40,252 nt of DNA from positions 1 to 40,252 of the forward strand of contig CAZQIC010000029.1 of NCBI GenBank assembly GCA_964593555.1, given 5' to 3'. Shown here piece by piece: positions 40,219 to 40,252 of the stretch (positions are counted from its first letter, which is position 1; each line of letters starts with the position of its first letter). The DNA comes from CAZQIC01 sp964593555 (lineage in GTDB: Bacteria > Bacteroidota > Bacteroidia > JAFLBG01). The position numbers and the translations under genes are program-made. The notes beneath the pieces were generated by a model. It was not told the DNA's origin and did not search any database. It saw nothing but the letters and a program-made list of their open reading frames with translations.

Positions 40219-40252
40219 TCACTTTTAGAGATTTGACTAAAAATCGGAGAAC

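Overview
The window is AT-rich DNA from a member of the Bacteroidetes (Bacteroidota). The signs are type IX secretion C-terminal tails (FPNP...), promoters with the phylum's TTG-19 bp-TAnnTTTG layout (clear ahead of the integrase and abiE genes), CusB adaptors with an N-terminal heavy-metal-binding domain, and short ATGA gene overlaps. It looks like a draft or metagenomic scaffold: there is a 10-N gap, and the left end carries several broken genes.

Layout. (1) 1-3.6 kb is a mosaic of gene pieces: an ELWK-repeat fragment, an HsdR N-terminal fragment, the C-terminal half of a tyrosine recombinase, an intact Fic protein with its own promoter and dyad repeats, and two small unrecognised ORFs. (2) 3.8-16.3 kb is one tightly packed plus-strand series behind an ArsR-type repressor and a palindromic operator. 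It encodes an ATP-cone/Mrr-like nuclease, a P-type ATPase with a large internal deletion, an MBL/beta-CASP hydrolase, a CPBP protease, an archaeal-type AMP phosphorylase-like enzyme, PRPP synthetase, a Na/Pi cotransporter-like protein, a membrane protein, D-lactate dehydrogenase, an iron-permease-family protein, another membrane protein, 6-phosphofructokinase and PPK2. It reads as an energy, phosphate and nucleotide stress module. It ends in a cusA stub cut off near an IS remnant. (3) 17.36-17.43 kb holds the 3' end of a tRNA gene plus its terminator, next to a full tyrosine recombinase. I interpret this as the attachment-site edge of an integrated island running to the right. (4) 19.0-20.6 kb is an AbiEi/AbiEii type IV toxin-antitoxin pair with a promoter and a concentric inverted-repeat operator. 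(5) 20.8-39.9 kb, all minus strand, is a large copper island. One block encodes T9SS-secreted proteins (two thioredoxin-like proteins, two choice-of-anchor-V-like proteins, a multicopper oxidase) and an outer-membrane protein. The other encodes a CusA (split), CusB (two), CusC efflux system, a CPH-type copper ATPase, HMA proteins, a DUF3347-type lipoprotein, a HYC_CC_PP-type protein and two regulators that join an HMA-like CxxC domain to an AraC helix-turn-helix. (6) The right edge has a small XRE-type regulator without a normal start codon.

How it works together (inference): the island would sense copper through HMA-AraC regulators, pump Cu(I) out of the cytoplasm (CopB-type ATPase) and periplasm (Cus), bind it with HMA, DUF3347 and HMBD proteins, and oxidise it outside the cell with a secreted multicopper oxidase. 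The stress module would recycle AMP, phosphate and polyphosphate and support fermentative glycolysis. The best candidates for an undescribed system are the ArsR-controlled ATP-cone nuclease/AMP phosphorylase/PPK2 operon and the HMA-AraC-controlled T9SS copper-oxidation block.
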